Notes: generated from the sequence alone by a model not told the origin. A stretch of 64,000 bases of DNA from Rosellinia necatrix (GCA_021209875.1 JAGYVD010000009.1:1798001-1862000), one strand, 5' to 3'; numbered from the stretch's first letter, positions 23,793 to 36,399 are shown. Translations and numbers: made by a program.

Positions 23793-26700
23793 ATTAATTT
23801 ATAAATATTATTATAATTTATTATATATTATATTTATTAATTATATTATTTTTATTTATAAAGAATTAATATATATATAAATTATTAATAATTATTATAA
23901 ATAATTATTAAAATTGCTTGTACTGCTGCTAAACCTACGTTTATGCTGCTGCTGCTGCTTCTGCTGCTGCTGCTGCTGTTAACACTGTTTCTATTATTTT
24001 TATTATTTCCGCTGTTTATATTGTTATAAATAATATTTTTAATATTTTTTCTATTTATTTATAATTTATTTAAATATAATATTTAAAATTAAAAAACAAG
24101 CTAATTTACTTTAATAACGTTTTTTTAAATTTATTTTTATTACGTTTATTTAGTTTTAATTTAAATTTAAATATTAAAAATATATTATTTCAAATGTTTT
24201 AAAGCTTTATTATAATTAATACTATTAAACTACAGCTGTTAAACTTTATATAATTATATATATTATTTTTAGTTGCTATTTTTAATTTAAAATATTATAT
24301 AATAAATAATATTACTGCTGCTGCTATTAACACTGTTTTTATTTTATTTCTTTATATTTAAAACATATAAATATTATTTAGAAAATGTTTTATTTAAGCT
24401 ATATTAAGTTTATATTTATTAATTAATTACAAAAGGTATATTATAAAACTATTAAATATAATAGCTAATATTAATATTATATGATTAAATATAAATATAT
24501 TTTTTAATTTATATTTTATTTTATATATTTTAATTAATTAATTAATATATAATTAAAAATATAAAATTAGTTTTTATATATTTAATTAATTTTTAAACGT
24601 TTTTTATATTTTTTATTTTATTTTTAATAGTATAATAATTAATTATTATATGCTTTTATTAATTATTAATTAATTTAAAATAAATTATTTTACACTGTAA
24701 AATTTTATTATATTAAGTTTTTAATATTTTAATAAAAAATAAAATATTATAGCTTTAAAAATATTTATTTTTATAAATCTTTTAGCTTTTTATATATTTT
24801 TAGCTGTTTTTAACGTTTATATTTTTATAGCCGGTTATTTCTTTTTTATTATTTTTTATATTTTTAATTTTATTTTATTATAATTTTTTATTTATTTTAT
24901 TATATAGTTTATATTTTTAAACGTTGTTTAAAAAGCTTATTATAATTTAATTTTAAACGGTTTTTTAATATGTTTAAAAGTCTCATAATTTAAAAATCTT
25001 AATAAAGATTAAAAATAAAAGAAAACGCTTTTTAAAAGTTATATAAAACTAAAAGTTTTAAATATTTTAATTTTTTAATTTTTTAATTAATTATTAAAAA
25101 TTTAAGCCAGCTGTTTATTAGTTTTTTTATATTATAATATAAATTATTTAAATTTAATAAAGCTTTTAAATATTTAAACTATATTTATATAAAGTTTTTA
25201 CATAATTATTTATTCATATTTAATTTATTAAAAATATTTTATTATAAATAAACTTTTTAATATTTTTGTTTAAACTATATATTTTATATATTTATATGTT
25301 TAAACTTTCTAATAATTTTTATGCTTGCTAATTATTAAATAAATTATTTAAATATTATGTAAATAAATTATTTATATTTTTTAAAGTTTAAAATAAAGTC
25401 TTTAAAAACTGTTTTAAAGTTATTATTTTTTAATTATATAGCTTATAACAACAACTTTAGTTTTTGTTATAAAAATTAAAATTATATTTTATTTAATATT
25501 TTTTAAAAATTATATTTTAAATAAAATTTTTTATATTATTTATAAATAACATGTTTTTATAATTAATAAAGCTTAAACCGTTAAATTTTTATATTTATAT
25601 ATAATTTTAAAAACTTTATATAAAATAAACAATAAATTATTTAATTAGTTATTTTTATTTAATTTAAGCTTAAGTTTATAAAATATTTTAATAATAATAT
25701 AGCTATAAATATTATATTTAATTATAATATTATTATTATATAAAATATTAAGCTAATTTTTTTAATATATTTTAATTTTTTTAAAGCTTGTTTTATATAT
25801 TTTAATAGTTTTTATCTAAAAATAATATTGTAAAATTTAAATACTATTAATTAAATTAAATTAAACTATAATATTTTTAATATATTAATTATATATTAAT
25901 ATAATCGTTTTTTATATAGTTATAAATTATTTTAATTTTTAAAATTAAATAATATTTTTTATTTTTAAGCTTATAAGCTTTTTAATCCTGTTAATAATTT
26001 TTTAGCTCATCTTTTATTATTTTTTAAACATAATTAAAAATTGTTTATATAAAATAAAATAAATATTTTATAATTTAAAATATAAAATAAATATAGTTTT
26101 TATTAATAATAATTAGTTTAAAACGTTTTAAAATATTTAAAAATTTTATATTATAATAATAAAAATTTTATAGCTTATATAAAGCTTTATTTAATAATAT
26201 AGTTTTTTTTGCTGTTTAAAACTATTTAATATTAAATATATAATAAAAAGTTTACTTGTTTTTAAAATATTTAAAAATATTAATATTATATTAAACTATT
26301 TAATTTTTAAATTAAAATATACATTAATTATTATTATTTTTTAAAAAGATTTGCTGCAAATATTATAGTATATATTAATTAAAACATATTTATTATTTAT
26401 AGATTTTTACATAATTAATTTTATTTTATAAACTTTGCAAAAATTTTTTATTAAACTTATATATAAATATTTATTTAAATTTTAATAGCTTGTTTTTATT
26501 TTTTATTAAAACTATTTTATGATTTCTTTTTTTATACAGCAAGTATTTTTTATATATTTTTTTTAAAAAGTTGTTTTAAAAATAGTTTTAAAGCTTTTTA
26601 TTTTATAAAAGTTTTTAATAAAATTATTTTAATATATTTAATTTGTTAAACTAGTTTTTAATATATAATATTTTATATTTATAATTTTAAAATATAAAAC

Positions 26701-28942
26701 TTTTATTAATTTTAAAAAATATTTTTATACAAATATTTTAAATATAATTTCTTAATAAATTAATTTCTAGCTTTATATATATTATTATAATAAATATTAA
26801 ACTTTTTATATTATTTTTTGCGTTTTATTTAGTTTTTATATTTAGCTTTATAGTTTAATTCATTTATATATAAAAATATTTTATATATATATTTATATTT
26901 TATACCAGTTTTTTTAGCTTTTATTATTTATTTAATTAGTTCAAGTTAGCTTTTGCTAGCTTATTTAATAATTCACGTTTTTATTATTATAAAATTTATA
27001 ACGTTTTTAAAATGTTATAAATAACTATTTTTATATATTATAATTGTTTTATTTTTAAAACTTTTTATTAAAGTTATTTTAGTTTAAAAGTTATTTTTAA
27101 AATAATAAGTTTTGCTGCTATATTTAAAAAGCTAGTTTTTAGCTTAAAATCTGCCTTACTAACATATTTATTTTTAATTTATATTTATTAATTTAATTAA
27201 TTAAATTATAAATAAAAATATTCAAAATATTTTTGTATTTTTAAAAGCTATTTATAATATATTTCTAAGCCTTTATTTATTATTTATTTTATACTGCTGT
27301 TTATTTATTAAATTTAAAGCTTTTAGTTTTTTACTGCGGCGCATTTAATTTTAATAGCTATTTTCTTTTATTTTTAAAATAAAACACTTTTTATTAAATT
27401 AAATATTTTTAATAATAATTATTTTTATAATTGAAAAACTTATATGCTGCAAAAATTAATTATTTTATATTTAATTAAATATTTAATATAAGCTTAAAAT
27501 TTAATTTTATATATTTGCTGCTTTTTAACAGCAAGTTTTTTTTTTTTTACTAAGTATATATAATATTTATATATATATATTTTTTAAATTTAGTTATAAA
27601 CCGCGTATTAATATTTTTATTAAAGCTAAATTATATTATTAATAATATTATATTAATTAACGTTTAAATATATAATAAAAACGTAAAACTTTAAGCTTTA
27701 AAAAGTTTTTATTATATAATTCAACAGCTGTTTAAATTATTTTTAGCTATAGTTTTAATAATAAGCCAGCTTTATTAAACAGTTTATTTATTTTATTAAT
27801 TATTTTTTCCTAGCTTATTTAATATTTTTAATAAGTTTTTAATATAAAATAAAAAAGCTTATTATTAATTTTTTATTTTTTAACTAGAGCTTATATTAAA
27901 TTTTATTTTTATGAACTTTTATAAAAATATTTAAATCGCTTTTAATAATATAAACTATAAACTTATAACGTTTTTTATTTAATATATAAATTATTTAATT
28001 TTTAAAAACTTATATTATAGTTTTATTTATTAAAAATATATATAAATTAATTTGATATATTTATTTTTAATTATTAAAGTTTAATATAATTTATTATATT
28101 TTATTAAATAATCAAACAAATTTAAATACAGCTTTTAAAAAATTAAACAGCCTTTTTTTGAAAAGTTGCTTAAATATTTATTATATTATATATATATTTT
28201 CTATTTAACATATAAAATTTTATTAATTTATATATGTTTAGCTATATATATTAATATTTATAAAGCATAGCTTTTAAATGTTTTAATTCTTAATGATAAA
28301 AAGCTTTAAAGTTTTTTTTAGCTTAAAATCTTTTAAAATAGTTTATAAGCTAAAATATACTAGGATTAATTAAATATAATTAATTTAATAGTATTTTAAA
28401 AATTATTTATTATATTTTGCTTATATTTAAAATAAAGTTTTTATTTAAATATTAAAAATTAAGTTTATATTTAAAAAACTAAGTTATAATATTTAATAAG
28501 TTAAGCTATTAAAATATTATTTTTATATTTTAAAACGTAATAAATAATTAAAACTATAATCTGACATTTTTTTAATATAAACAAGTTTTTAAAATAATAT
28601 TTATATAAAACTTGTTTATTAACACTATATTAATAAACATTATATTTATTAATAAGTTTTTTAAAGCTTAATATTTTTTTAAATAATTTTTTATTTTTAT
28701 TTAAAATAAAAAACTATAACAAGCTTATATAAACTATATTTGTATTTTTAGTTAAAATAAAAATTTAAGTTTTAATAGCTTTTATTATTAATTAAATATG
28801 ATGCTTTATAATTGTTAATTAATATGCTATTTATTAAAATATATTTTTTAAATTTAATCATAAAAAATACTTTTAAATTATTAACAATTTTTGTTACTAA
28901 AATTAAATTAATTATTATAAAAATTATATTAAAATTAAAATA
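23793..28942 (-). other. Element III interior, main portion
   Basis: About 5.1 kb of T-rich sequence on the plus strand, with stops in every frame. It should contain most of the polyprotein gene of element III read from the minus strand. I reverse-translated 26.9-27.5 kb and found only lysine/asparagine-rich strings with no catalytic motif I would name. A CTG-rich tract lies at 23944-23979, and a shorter one, with (CTG)3, at about 24313-24326. Confidence 0.4.
23944..23979 (-). repeat. CTG (CAG on minus strand) microsatellite in element III
   Basis: Interrupted CTG units occur here. On the minus strand, the presumed sense, they read CAG/AAG and could have coded a glutamine-rich run. They lie 150 bp from the insertion site of element II, which carries its own CAG tract on the plus strand near its 3' end. 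Confidence 0.6.
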
Positions 28943-28947
28943 ATTCA

Positions 28948-29217
28948 TGTAATGGCTGCAATAGCAGCAGTTAGAGCGGAACCTAACTATACCTATATAT
29001 TAAAAAGAAAAACTAAGGTTGAGAAAAAAAGAGAACTATATATAGGGCTGACGGCCAGAATTCCTACTTATATATACCACTGGCTATTCACTACATGACT
29101 GGCCTACCGCATTCACCACCTCGTACTTGTACCCATTTAGCCGGGGAACCAATCAGGGGCCGCCAGGCCACTTATTCGTGCAGCCAATCAGGGCCATCAT
29201 GGCTGTAGGTCTTAACA
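28948..29217 (-). repeat. Solo LTR of the element IV family, little mutated
   Basis: This 270-bp sequence is the reverse complement of the element IV LTR (32783-33051 and 39282-39550). It retains GC-rich blocks such as CCGGGGAACCAATCAGGGGC, and no internal element sequence adjoins it. The 5-bp flanks are ATTCA on the left and ATTTG on the right. Both can derive from one ATTCG duplication by single G-to-A and C-to-T changes. It probably arose by LTR-LTR recombination. Its good preservation may reflect its short length, since RIP in Neurospora needs repeats of some hundreds of base pairs. Confidence 0.8.
29067..29077 (-). promoter_or_regulatory. TATA-like element of the solo LTR
   Basis: On the minus strand the LTR reads GGTATATATAAGTAGGAATT. 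It is conserved in the two other copies (32921 and 39419 onward) even where the surroundings are mutated. A second TATATATAG follows about 30 bp downstream. This suggests the LTR polymerase II promoter, by sequence resemblance only. Confidence 0.4.
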
Positions 29218-29222
29218 ATTTG

Positions 29223-30659
29223 ATTTTTTATTAATAAAGTTTATTATATTATTTAAACTATTATTTTTTTTATTAACTTTTTAATTTAAATTAGTAATTT
29301 TATTATATAAGTTTTTATAATATATATAAAACTACTGTTTTTAATTTTTTAACTTTTATAATATTAGTCCAGATTTTGCTAAGCTAGCATATATTAGTTT
29401 TATTAATTATAAACTAAAGCTTTTTATAAAGCTTAAAAAGCTAAAAATAAATATTTTTAGCTTTATTTAAACATAAATATTTATAACTTTTTTAGCTGGC
29501 TAAATTGTTTTAACATGTTTTTTAAGTTTTATTGTTTTAATATATTATTATATTAATTAAAAATCCATTTTATTTTTATTAGCCCGTGAAGCTTATAAAT
29601 ATTTTAGACTTATTTTTTTTTTTTTAGCTTATATTTATAAATTATAATACAAAAAGTTTTATTATATTTTATTAAAATGAGCATATCTTTTTAATAATTT
29701 ATATTTAATTAATATAATAAATTATTAACGTTTTTAATTAAATGTTATATAAACATTTATTGCGGCTAAAAAATTTTTCTGTAAATATTTTATTTATATT
29801 AAAAGCTTTAAAATTACTGTTTTTAATATATTTGTTTTATTTTTATATTATATTGTTATTTTAACTTTGTTTTTAAAAGCTTTTATAATAATCGCTTAAT
29901 ATTTTTATTAAATAATAATATAAAAAAAAAATAAAACCAGTGAAATTATATTATATAAAACAAACATTAAATTTTTAAATATAAAATTAAAGTTTTTAAT
30001 ATTTCTATTAATACCGATTTTTATATATATAATATAAACTGTTTTATTAATTTATTTATATATTATTATATAACGTAATTAAAAATAAGCTTTATTTTAA
30101 AACTAAATAAAATATTCTGTTTAAATATTTAAAAGCTTAATAATAAATTTTAAATAATAAGTTTAAAAATATTAAATATTAAAAAGTTTCAATAGTTAAA
30201 ATTTTTTATAAAGCTTTTTATACATGCATTTTTTATACGTTATGTTTTTTTTTTACTAGCTTAAAATATGCTGCAGCTAATTTTTATTTTAATTATATAA
30301 AAAATAAATTTAAGTTATATGCTAAGTTTTTATTATTAAAATTAGTAAACGTTTAAATATTTTTATTTAAATATAATATTTTAAATAAATATATTAGCGA
30401 TTTTAATTATAAATAGTTTTAAAATAACATTTGTTTTAATTATTATAATCAAAGCTGTTATTATAAAAGCAAAAATAATATAGTGTTTATTTTAAAAGCT
30501 ATAAAAAATTTAAAGCTTTAAAACTAATATATAAAAATTTAATTAAAATAAATAGTAATAACTATATAAAAATATATATAAACGCTTTTAAATTTTAAAG
30601 TTAAATAGATTACAGCTTTTAAAAAAAGCATTAGTTTAATAACAAACTAACCTTATAAT
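29223..30659 (-). other. Element III interior, 5' portion
   Basis: A mixed A/T-rich stretch between the solo LTR and the right (5') LTR of element III. It should hold the primer-binding site and leader or gag of the element on the minus strand. No motif was recognised. Confidence 0.35.
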
Positions 30660-30664
30660 TTTAA

Positions 30665-30966
30665 TAAAAATATAAATCGATTTATAAAAAATTTATTAAT
30701 TATTAAAAATATAATAATATTTTAAAATATTTAATATAAATAATTAAATTTATTAAAAACTTTTATTTAATATAATAAGCTACAAGTATTTATATATATT
30801 AATTACGTAGTAAAAACAATTTTAAAAGTTGTTCTTGCTTTAAACGCGTAGCATTTATAAATGCAGCATTAGAACTACACTTTATATATATGTATCCTTT
30901 GCTTAAAAGATCCCCAAAATAAGGATTCCTAGCTTAATTGCCAAGCCGTTCCACACTACTATCACA
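30665..30966 (-). repeat. 5' LTR of element III (right side)
   Basis: This is the partner of 15295-15596. The right, outer end is well preserved (CCAAGCCGTTCCACACTAC, then TATCACA at 30966) and the inner left end is mutated. Read on the minus strand it starts TGTGATAG and carries ATATATATAAAG at about 30882-30893, a plausible TATA element. Confidence 0.65.
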
Positions 30967-30971
30967 TTTAA

Positions 30972-31430
30972 TTTTATACATGTTATTAAAAGTTTTACTA
31001 ACAAAATAATTAAAACATTTAAACGTTATATAAAACAAAATCGTTTTTTAACGTGCTAAAGTTTTAGCTTATTTTTACCTACTTTTAGCTTTTACAATAA
31101 AAGCTATTTTAAAATTAATTAAGAAAAAATATTTAAAAAACAGACCTAATATTTTAAAAATAAATTAAATAATCTATAAATTGTTGCGCTAGTTATAAAT
31201 AAAAAGTTAAAGCTCCAGCAATAAATAATATATTATATAAAAAATCTATGAATAAAAAAAAATAAATAAATAAAAAGAATTAGCCCCCTAGAATTCTAGC
31301 TAAGTGTAAATATATAAGGTAGGTCCAGTTTATGCGCTACAGCTGGTCTATGCGCTCCAGTTAGCAACAGGTGTACGGATGTCCTGCGCGTGCTACACAC
31401 GCTACCGGAAGGACCAGTCATCCGTAACTA
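30972..31430 (-). mobile_element. Family A element, copy 2, right end
   Basis: The right TIR is at 31182-31430 and the adjoining spacer at 30972-31181. The spacer matches, in reverse complement, the sequence after the TIR of copy 3 (39722-39945): TTTAGCACGTTAAAA here compares with TTTAGCATGTTAAAA there. The outer end has the R-type hairpin loop, nearly unmutated (GTGTGTAGCACGCGCAGGAC when reverse-complemented). The element is broken at its left by element III, and its other half should lie left of 15290. It was itself inserted, at a TA, into the gypsy fragment that resumes at 31431. Confidence 0.7.
31182..31430 (-). repeat. Right TIR of family A copy 2
   Basis: A 249-bp arm equivalent to 5010-5259. 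It shows two adjacent GCGCATAGAC/GCGCATAAAC repeat units (reverse complement) and the terminal ACGGATGAC / ATCCGT hairpin arms at 31377-31427. The inner border TGTTGCGCTAG corresponds to TGTTGCACCAG in copy 1. Confidence 0.8.
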
Positions 31431-32704
31431 TATTATATTATTATTTTAATTGTTTAATTTTTGCGTTTTAAAAAGCTGTTTGTTTAAAAATAAGATACAG
31501 CTGTTATTATTAGCTTAATATTTAAAGCTTTTTAAATATTTTTTTAACATCTAAAGATAAATTTTTAGTTTTTATTAAAGATAATGCTTTTAAAAATGCT
31601 TTAATCGCTTCAAAAAAGTTGTTTAATTAATGCAGTATTTTATTTTTTCGCTATATATTTTTTATTTTTAAAAATTAATAAAACATGTTTTAATACAAAA
31701 TAAAATACGGTTATTATTACGTTGAACGTTTTAAAATACAGCTTTTTTTTATTTAGTTGCTAAAATATATTTTTTGTTTTAACTTTTAATAACGCTAATA
31801 TAAAATCTATGTTTATAATATATATAAATAAAAAGTTGTTAAGTTTAATTAGTTTTAGTTTTTTTATTAAAAGTTGTTTATTAGTTTAGTTTAAATTATA
31901 TATATTATAATGCTTAATATAATTTTTATTATTTATGTTTTATTAGCTATTATAAATAGTTTTAATATTTATATTATATATTTAATGTTATAATACTGTT
32001 TTTTATTATATCTTAGTTCTAATATTTTTTAACTATTTTAATTAAAATATATAAGCGTTTTATATTTGCATGTATATAATATATTAGTTTTTCTGCTGTA
32101 ATATTAAAAAAATATCTAAGTTTAAAATAAATTACAACGTTATTGTGGCTTTTTTTTTTTTAAATGTTTTAAAGTTTTTTAATACTTATGTATACTTTTA
32201 ATTTTTTATATATACTGTAGTAAATTTGTTTTTAATATATTATTTATTACTGTTTTTAATATAAATATATAAAATGCTGCTATTAATTTCTTTTATATTA
32301 TATTTAATACTAGTTCATTGTTTGTTTTATGAATTTTTTATTTATTTTTTATATGTTTAATACTGTTTATAGCCAACTAAATATCTTTCCAACGTAGTTA
32401 AGCTTTTTTAATAAATAATATATATATAGTTTATATTATAATAAATAAATAAACAAGTTAATTAGTTTTCAGTTAGCGTGTTCTATAGCTGCAGTTTTTA
32501 GTCTTATATGTTTAATAATATTTTTACTAGCTAAATAATTAGTTAGCACTATTATTAGTTTTTTGTTTAATTATATTATAGTACGCAGGTTTTTAGCTGT
32601 TTAAACTAAGCATGCTATTTTTAGTTTTAAAAGTTTATAGTTTATTTTTGTATTTATTAACAATTTGCCTAAATATATTACTAGTTAAACTTTTATACTA
32701 AATA
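31431..32704 (-). pseudogene. Minus-strand gypsy fragment related to element I (integrase to RNase H)
   Basis: The reverse complement aligns along its whole length with element I, from about 9575 to about 10850. Examples are the block AAACTATAAACTTTTA with GTTTAAACAGCTAAAAA (RNase H), and GATTTTATATTAGCG, coding DFILA, at about 31792-31808 (integrase, first catalytic aspartate). The two copies differ by many transitions and some indels. Both ends are cut by family A elements: copy 2 at 31430 and copy 3 at 32705. The rest of this gypsy copy should therefore lie beyond those elements. I did not find it. Confidence 0.75.
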
Positions 32705-32782
32705 TAGTCACGGATAACTGGTTGGCTAATGCTTGTGTCACGGACCAGTATCCGTACACCTGTTGCTAACTGGTGCGCATAG
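32705..32782 (+). mobile_element. Family A element, copy 3, left tip
   Basis: The first 78 bp of a left-type A end (TAGTCACGGATAACTGG, L-type loop, ACCAGTATCCGT, CACCTGTTGCT). It is broken after GCGCATAG by element IV, and the sequence resumes at 39551 with CATAGACCAGCTGTAGCGCA. Joined across the element, with one CATAG removed, the stretch around the break matches the same part of copy 2 apart from one base in about 40. Confidence 0.9.
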
Positions 32783-33051
32783 TGTCATGACCCACAGCCA
32801 TGATGGCCCTGATTGGCTGCACAAATAAGTGGCCTGGCGGCCTCTGATTAGTTCCCCGGCTAAATAGGTACAAAAAGAGGTGGTGAATACGGTAGGCCAG
32901 TTACGTAGTAAATAACTAGTGGTATATATAAGTAGGAATTCTGGCTGTCGGCCCTATATATAGTTCTTTTTTTTTTTTAACTTTAGTTTTTTTTTTTAAA
33001 ATATAAGTATAGTTAAGCTCTGCTTTAACTGCTGTTATTGCAGCTATTATA
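32783..33051 (+). repeat. 5' LTR of element IV
   Basis: A 269-bp LTR with an intact outer half (ACAGCCATGATGGCCCTGAT, GGCCTGGCGGCCTCTG) and a mutated inner end (GCAGCTATTATA against GCAGCCATCACA in the 3' copy). TATATATAAG at 32923-32932 is the likely TATA element. Confidence 0.9.
32923..32932 (+). promoter_or_regulatory. TATA-like element in element IV LTR
   Basis: TATATATAAG is followed by AGGAATTCTGGC. It is the same block in all three LTR copies of this family and is about 32 bp upstream of a second TATATATAG. The promoter function is inferred from position in the LTR. Confidence 0.4.
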
Positions 33052-36000
33052 AAACTAAGGTTTATTTTTTGTTATTTAAAAAAACGTTAAATTTTTTTAA
33101 TTAACTAAATAATTAATTAACTAATTAATTTATTAAAATGTTATAGCAAAAAAAAATAATTTAATTTTTTTAGCAGAGATTAAGCAATAAATACGTTTTA
33201 AAAAAAATAACTTGAACAAACTAGCTTTATATAATAATATTTAATATAACTATTATAAACTTTAGGGCTAGTTTTTAAAGTTTATAAAGTTATTAATATA
33301 GGCTAATAATACTAATATAGCCGGGCGTTTTAATTAAAAAATAAAAGCTATAATAAAAATAAAAAATAAAAAATAAACTTATTAATATTTTTATATTAAA
33401 ATTATATTATTAATAATAATAGCTAAAATATATATATAGCTAGTTTTTATAAAATTTTATAAAAACTTTATAAAACAAATAAAACTAACGCTGCTTATTT
33501 TATTATAAATAAACAAAAAAAAAATTTTATAATAATAATAAAAAAAAAACGCGTGTTTTTTTATAAAACAACTTTATAAATTTTTAATAGTTTATAAAAC
33601 TAGTTTAAAACTATTTTAAAATATATATTATAAATTTAAATACTGCTTTTTATTTATAAGCGCTGTTTAAAATATTTTAAAAACGTTGCTAATATAATTA
33701 ATAATATTAATAATAACTTTATATAAATAATATATTAAATAAATTAATTTAGCTTAAAAATAAAAAATTAAAGCTAATTTAAATTAAGTTTTAATTAAAG
33801 CTAATAAAAAATTAAAATTTTAAAAACTAAATTGTTGTAATATTTATTTAATTAAGCAGACCTAATAGTTATTTAAAATTATTTTAAAACCTGATTTAAA
33901 AACTTTAAACTTATAATATATTAAAAAAATTAAAATTAACTTTTAAAACAGCTAAACTTTTTATGTTTATAAATAAAAACTAATAAAAATAAATTAAAAA
34001 TAAAGTTTAAATATTAGTTTATGCTTTTAAAAACAAACTTATTAAAAACAGCAATTATTTTTAATACAAATTAAAAAAATTAATTATATTATTAGTTATA
34101 TAAAAATAAAGCTTTTAAAAATTTTATACTGTTTATTATTAATAATTATAATAAACTAATATTAAAAACTAATTAAAAATATTAAATTATTTATTTTTGT
34201 TTTATAATAACTTTAATAAATATAAAAAGTTAAAATTAAATATTAAAACTTAAAAATAATAATAAGCAATAAATTTATTTTGTTTTATATTAAGTTTATT
34301 TATTAAGCTGGTACAGCAAAAGTTAATTTAAAAATTTTAAATAAAATATATATAATAAGTTGCTTAAACGTTTAAATAAATTTTATATAAACAAACTATA
34401 TAACAATATAATAAATTTTTTATTTATTATAAATATATATAATTATATAATTATTAATAATAAAAAACTTTATTTAAAATAAAGCTTTAAAAAAAATAAA
34501 ATATAAAAAACATAAAAAGCTAGAAAAAGTTTTAATTATAACTGCTAGAAGTAGTTTTTAACTAAAAAGTTTTTATTAATTATAAAACAATAATAAAAAA
34601 TAACAACTATTAAATAAATAAAAAACAAAATAAAATTTATATTAAATTAAAATTAAACTAATTTAAAGTTTTTTTTAAAAATAAATATTTTATTTGTTAT
34701 AAATAAAAATTATAATAATAATTATTTTTATAAAAACAACTTTAATTAACTAAATAATATATATGTTAATATTATTTTATAAAAACTATAAAACAAACTA
34801 TATAAAAAAATAAATATAAATAAAAAAAAAAAAAAAAACAGCCTAAAACAACTAGATTTTTTTTAAACAAGAAATACTTAATATAATATAATATAAAAAA
34901 TCCTATTTAATTTTTAAAAGCATATTAAAAAAACCTGTTTTTATAAATTATATTATAATAAATAATAAATTTATATTATTTATTAAAACTTTAGCTAATA
35001 TAAAATAAACATATATATTTTAATTAATATAATTTTTATTATATAAATAATAAAATATTTAAAACTTAAAACTATATTAAGTTTTAAACTAGCTATTATT
35101 ATTAAATATAACAGCAATTTAATTTAATAAATAAATTTAATTTTAAAATTATATTTTAAAATATATAAAAAAACTATATAAAAGCTTTTTAAATAATTAT
35201 TAATATAAAATATAATGTAATTATTAAAAAAAATATTATAATTATTATAACATGTTAATAAATTTTTATATAAATAATTTTATTTTTAAATAATTAAAAA
35301 CTTAAATATTAAATTTTAAAATTTTAATAAATAAAATAAAAACTTATTAAAATATTTTAAACATTAAAAAATATTGTTTAAAAAAAAACTAATAAACTAA
35401 AAAATAAAAAATATAAAAATAATCGATTTAATTAAATACAGCAAAAAAAAATTATAAGCTTAAAATATTTTAAATTAAATATAATAAAAATTATTTTATT
35501 AAAAGCTATATTAACTATTAAAAACACAAGTTTAAAAGTTTTTATTTTTTAAAACTATTTTAATATAAGTTTTAAAACTTTAAAACTAACAAATATTTTA
35601 AACAAAAAATAAAACTATATAAAAATATATAAAATAAAAAAATATTAAGCTAAAAAATTAAACTAGTTTTTAAAATAATAAAAATTAAGCTTAAAATAAA
35701 AACTTTGCTAAAAAAAACGCTTAAAGCTTTTATTAACTTTAGTAAAATATTATTAAATAATATAAATATTAATTAATAAAAATTATAACTATTAAAGCTA
35801 TAGCTTTTAATATAACGTTATAATAAAATAATATAATATATTATAATATAACTACGTTATATAAAATTAATAAAATAATAAATAATAAATAATAGAAAAT
35901 TTAAAATAAGCTATTATTTAAAAATAAAATAAAATTAAAAAAACTTATAATAAATCGTTTTAAAAACTTATTATAAATATTTAAATATTTTTTAAAAGCT

Positions 36001-36300
36001 GCTTTAAACAATTTATTTTTATATAAGCTAGAAATAAATTACTGCTTAATTTTAAATTAAAACTTAAAAATATTAAAATATAATTTTTTTATAAAATATT
36101 ATTTAAAAAACTAAAACCTGCTAATAATATATTTATAACAATCTGGCAAAAAATTTATAAAACTTATGCTAGTTTTTAAACCATTTTATATTATTTATAT
36201 AAAAAATAATAAATTATTATATTTATATGTTAATTATAAAAATTAAACGTTTTAATATAAAAAATTAATATTTATTATTATTAATTAAAAAATATTAGCT
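33052..36300 (+). other. Element IV interior, former leader, gag and protease region
   Basis: A-rich with stops in all frames. By position it should encode gag, protease and the start of reverse transcriptase, but no motif (zinc knuckle, D(S/T)G) could be read. The sequence directly after the LTR (33052-33070, AAACTAAGGTTTATTTTTT) would be the primer-binding site and could not be matched to a tRNA. Confidence 0.35.
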
Positions 36301-36399
36301 TATATAATATAAGTTAAAATATTTATTAAAATTAATATTAAATAAACATTTTATTATATTTATATTATAAAAAAACAAAAAGTTAACTGTTTTTAAACG

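Larger units (their letters stand above)
15290..30966 (-). mobile_element. Element III: LTR retrotransposon, minus strand, split by nested insertions
   Basis: Two direct repeats of about 302 bp (15295-15596 and 30665-30966) bracket 15.7 kb. Removing element II with its duplication and the solo LTR leaves about 7.8 kb, a normal full-length size. TTTAA lies at both outer borders (15290-15294 and 30967-30971). TTTAA occurs twice in tandem on the left (15285-15294), so the left end is uncertain by 5 bp. The interior is T-rich on the plus strand, and the right LTR read on the minus strand starts TGTGATAGTAG with a TATA-like ATATATATAAAG, so the right LTR is the 5' one. No coding domain could be named, so copia or gypsy membership is open. 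Confidence 0.65.

Noticed and set aside
28948..33051. Solo LTR and element IV 5' LTR as a pair bounding one element
   Set aside because: They are in inverted orientation, and element IV already has a direct partner at 39282-39550 with a matching duplication.
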